Below, one piece after another: positions 62,865 to 64,000 of a stretch of 64,000 nt of DNA. Below the pieces are notes generated by a model. It had not been told where the DNA came from and did not search any database. It saw nothing but the letters and a program-made list of their open reading frames with translations. The stretch comes from RUG14871 sp045539425 (GTDB taxonomy: Bacteria; Bacillota_I; Bacilli_A; Erysipelotrichales; Erysipelotrichaceae). The position numbers and the translations under genes were made by a program. The stretch's first letter is position 1, and each line of letters starts with the position of its first letter. The stretch is from the NCBI GenBank assembly GCA_045539425.1, contig JAZQFH010000013.1:1-64000 (forward strand), written 5' to 3'.

Positions 62865-63338
62865 TTAAAACTTTATCGCTAAGCGAATAAACGCAATGTT
62901 ATCCAGATTGATACGGATCTGTTTCGTTCTTGTTTTCTCACGGTAAGAGATTAAGATCGTCTCTTCGTCCACTTCCAATAAATCACCCGTCACATCGGAC
63001 ATTCCCTCTTTCGGGTCTTTCAGCTTGCAGTAGACATAATCGTTCAGTGCACCTTTGATCTCGTCGATATTGCGCAGTTCTCTCTCTGCTCCCGGAGAGC
63101 AGACTTCCAGATAGTATGCCGACGGAACAAGATCTTTCTCATCCAGTATCGACGCAAACTTATCGGAGAATGCGGCACAGGTATCCACATCGATCGGGCG
63201 GTCAGGAATACTGAGGGAAACGCGGAGGATCTGCATCCGGTTTTCATTCACCCATTCGACATCATAGAGGTCTAAACCTTCCTGAGCGGCTAATTTGGCG
63301 GCTTCATCTTTGACAATCTCTAAAAAACTCATCTTCAC
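62865..63338 (-). CDS. rimP: Ribosome maturation factor RimP
   Basis: 157 residues with the two RimP domains: DEAAKLAAQEGLDLYDVEWV at the start, PDRPIDVDTCAAFSDKFASIL, and the SYYLEVCSPG-type motif (AYYLEVCSPGAERE). It supports 30S maturation. It is the first gene of the operon, with a GAGGTGAAG site and an RNA hairpin between promoter and start. Confidence 0.94.
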   Translation of the reverse strand: MKMSFLEIVKDEAAKLAAQEGLDLYDVEWVNENRMQILRVSLSIPDRPIDVDTCAAFSDKFASILDEKDLVPSAYYLEVCSPGAERELRNIDEIKGALNDYVYCKLKDPKEGMSDVTGDLLEVDEETILISYREKTRTKQIRINLDNIAFIRLAIKF

Positions 63339-63351
63339 CTCATCAATAATT

Positions 63352-63374
63352 AAGGAGTGGTTTGACCACTCCTT
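63352..63374 (-). promoter_or_regulatory. Leader hairpin ahead of rimP
   Basis: AAGGAGTGGT / ACCACTCCTT is a perfect 10-bp palindromic stem with a three-base loop. It lies between the predicted start of transcription (about 63385) and the rimP ATG, so it should be in the 5' UTR. Without a clear T run it is more a leader structure than a terminator, though it might end read-through from the zinc-ribbon gene. Confidence 0.55.
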
Positions 63375-63391
63375 GTTTTAAATACAATACT

Positions 63392-63419
63392 ATTATACAC
63401 AAATTCCGGCTGCGTGCAA
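63392..63419 (-). promoter_or_regulatory. Promoter of the rimP-nusA-infB-rbfA operon
   Basis: On the minus strand TTGCAC, a 16-base spacer and TATAAT. It begins right after the stop codon of the zinc-ribbon gene and lies 54 bases before the rimP ATG. Confidence 0.75.
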
Positions 63420-63761
63420 CTACTTTTTCGGCTTCGCTTCGTACGTATAGCCGAAGAACTGATACGTCAGCCAGTAGCCGATCGGATTGCTGATATAGGC
63501 AACGATCAGACCGAACAGAACCAGTAACAGGATCAAAAGCGTATTGTTGATATTGCGCAGCGTAAAGGTAAGAATGAAGCTGATGAGCAGGATAATCACG
63601 AAAGTGGAGAGAAGCGTCATCCATTTCTGATGCTTCAGCGTTTTCTTATCCAGCTGGAAGCCAAAGTGGCAGTGCGGACAGGAAACCGTGCTGTTCGCTT
63701 CCTTGTACGTCAGTGTCATGACTTTGCCGCAACGCGGGCATTTCAATTCCGTAGTTTTCAT
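63420..63761 (-). CDS. Zinc-ribbon membrane protein (113 aa)
   Basis: Two CxxC knuckles (Cys8/Cys11 and Cys28/Cys31) form an N-terminal zinc ribbon, followed by two membrane helices (about 47-68 and 72-95) and a basic tail. I do not recognise a characterised family. AAGGAG precedes the ATG. It lies 18 bases after polC, so it is probably co-transcribed with it. Confidence 0.75.
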   Translation of the reverse strand: MKTTELKCPRCGKVMTLTYKEANSTVSCPHCHFGFQLDKKTLKHQKWMTLLSTFVIILLISFILTFTLRNINNTLLILLLVLFGLIVAYISNPIGYWLTYQFFGYTYEAKPKK

Positions 63762-63779
63762 TTTCTATTCTCCTTTTTC

Positions 63780-64000
63780 TCAGAATAAGGACATCTGGTT
63801 TTCTTCCTGCAGTCCGTCAAGAACATGCAGCTCATCCAGCTTATCCAGCAGCGTCTTTGAGAGCTGCGTGCGGTCAAGAAGATCCTGCTTCGAGAGGAAC
63901 GGACGCTCTTTCCGCGCTTCCACGATGCTCTTTGCGACGTTGTATCCCAGACCGTCGATCGTGGTAAAGGCCGGGATGATTGCTTTCTTGTTATCGGGAT
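63780..64000 (-). CDS. polC: 3' end of PolC-type DNA polymerase III alpha subunit (partial)
   Basis: The last 72 codons are inside the window; the gene continues past the edge. The frame reads DGLGYNVAKSIVEARKERPF, then LSKQDLLDRTQLSKTLLDKL and an NQMSLF end, which matches the C-terminus of PolC (helix-hairpin-helix region, closing NQLSLF). PolC is the replicative polymerase of low-GC Gram-positives. Its place upstream of rimP-nusA is the standard Firmicute order. Confidence 0.9.
   Translation of the reverse strand, partial: PDNKKAIIPAFTTIDGLGYNVAKSIVEARKERPFLSKQDLLDRTQLSKTLLDKLDELHVLDGLQEENQMSLF

Noticed and set aside
1..64000. CRISPR arrays, tRNA or rRNA genes, insertion sequences
   Set aside because: I looked for regular spaced repeats, cloverleaf-like conserved T-loop sequence and transposase motifs in the gaps and found none.

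Overview
The window looks like chromosome of a low-GC Gram-positive bacterium (Firmicutes), most likely from the Erysipelotrichia or a near relative. The evidence is the Firmicute order polC / rimP-nusA-ylxR-ylxQ-infB-rbfA, a PolC-type polymerase end, a short IF2, a CcpA-type cre site and a BMP-type nucleoside ABC transporter. The rank below phylum is inference. No rRNA, tRNA, CRISPR array, insertion sequence or prophage was recognised.

Layout. 1-922 is AT-rich and gene-free. 923-9007 holds a SpoIIE-type sensor phosphatase, a surface beta-helix protein, a PAP2-like membrane protein next to a cre site, a Bax-inhibitor-1 protein, and a TPR/DUF4037 pair. 9046-18566 is a two-gene module: a 2538-residue protein (Sm-like start, very long helical solenoid, beta domain, P-loop NTPase, winged helix) followed by a 627-residue P-loop NTPase with a winged helix and a C-terminal HEPN-like R-x4-H motif. 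It is the best candidate here for an undescribed system. 18692-27960 is a more AT-rich sugar cassette (GH95-like hydrolase, PTS IIB, IIC and IIA, PRD regulator, OYE-type flavoenzyme, ConA-like protein), bounded by two nearly identical palindromes.

27982-30239 encodes a band-7 protein, its small membrane partner and an alpha/beta hydrolase. 30277-38053 is a nucleoside salvage operon: ADP-ribosylglycohydrolase, BMP lipoprotein, ABC ATPase, two permeases and nucleoside hydrolase. 38155-49265 is one long tightly packed housekeeping operon read on the minus strand (truB, ribF, gls24-like, nusB, xseA, xseB, ispA, dxs, tlyA, recN, xerD, rhodanese-thioredoxin lipoprotein). It lacks the folD and argR found in the Bacillus version. 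A 21-bp gap with back-to-back extended -10 elements separates truB from a divergent ttcA-like gene. 50064-56107 holds an iron alcohol dehydrogenase, a GNAT enzyme and the CotH / VTC / DUF4956 triad. 56196-58227 holds a small DUF2007-like gene and a phosphosugar mutase. 58401-63338 is the rimP-rbfA translation/transcription operon, preceded by a zinc-ribbon membrane protein and the 3' end of polC at the window edge.

Recurring features. Many genes overlap by 1-8 bases (TAATG or ATGA), which implies translational coupling. Several genes (truB, ttcA-like, cotH, the PAP2-like gene) have a -10 box 7-9 bases before the ATG and little or no Shine-Dalgarno sequence, which suggests leaderless mRNAs. 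Perfect or near-perfect stems sit between cistrons in the two transport operons.
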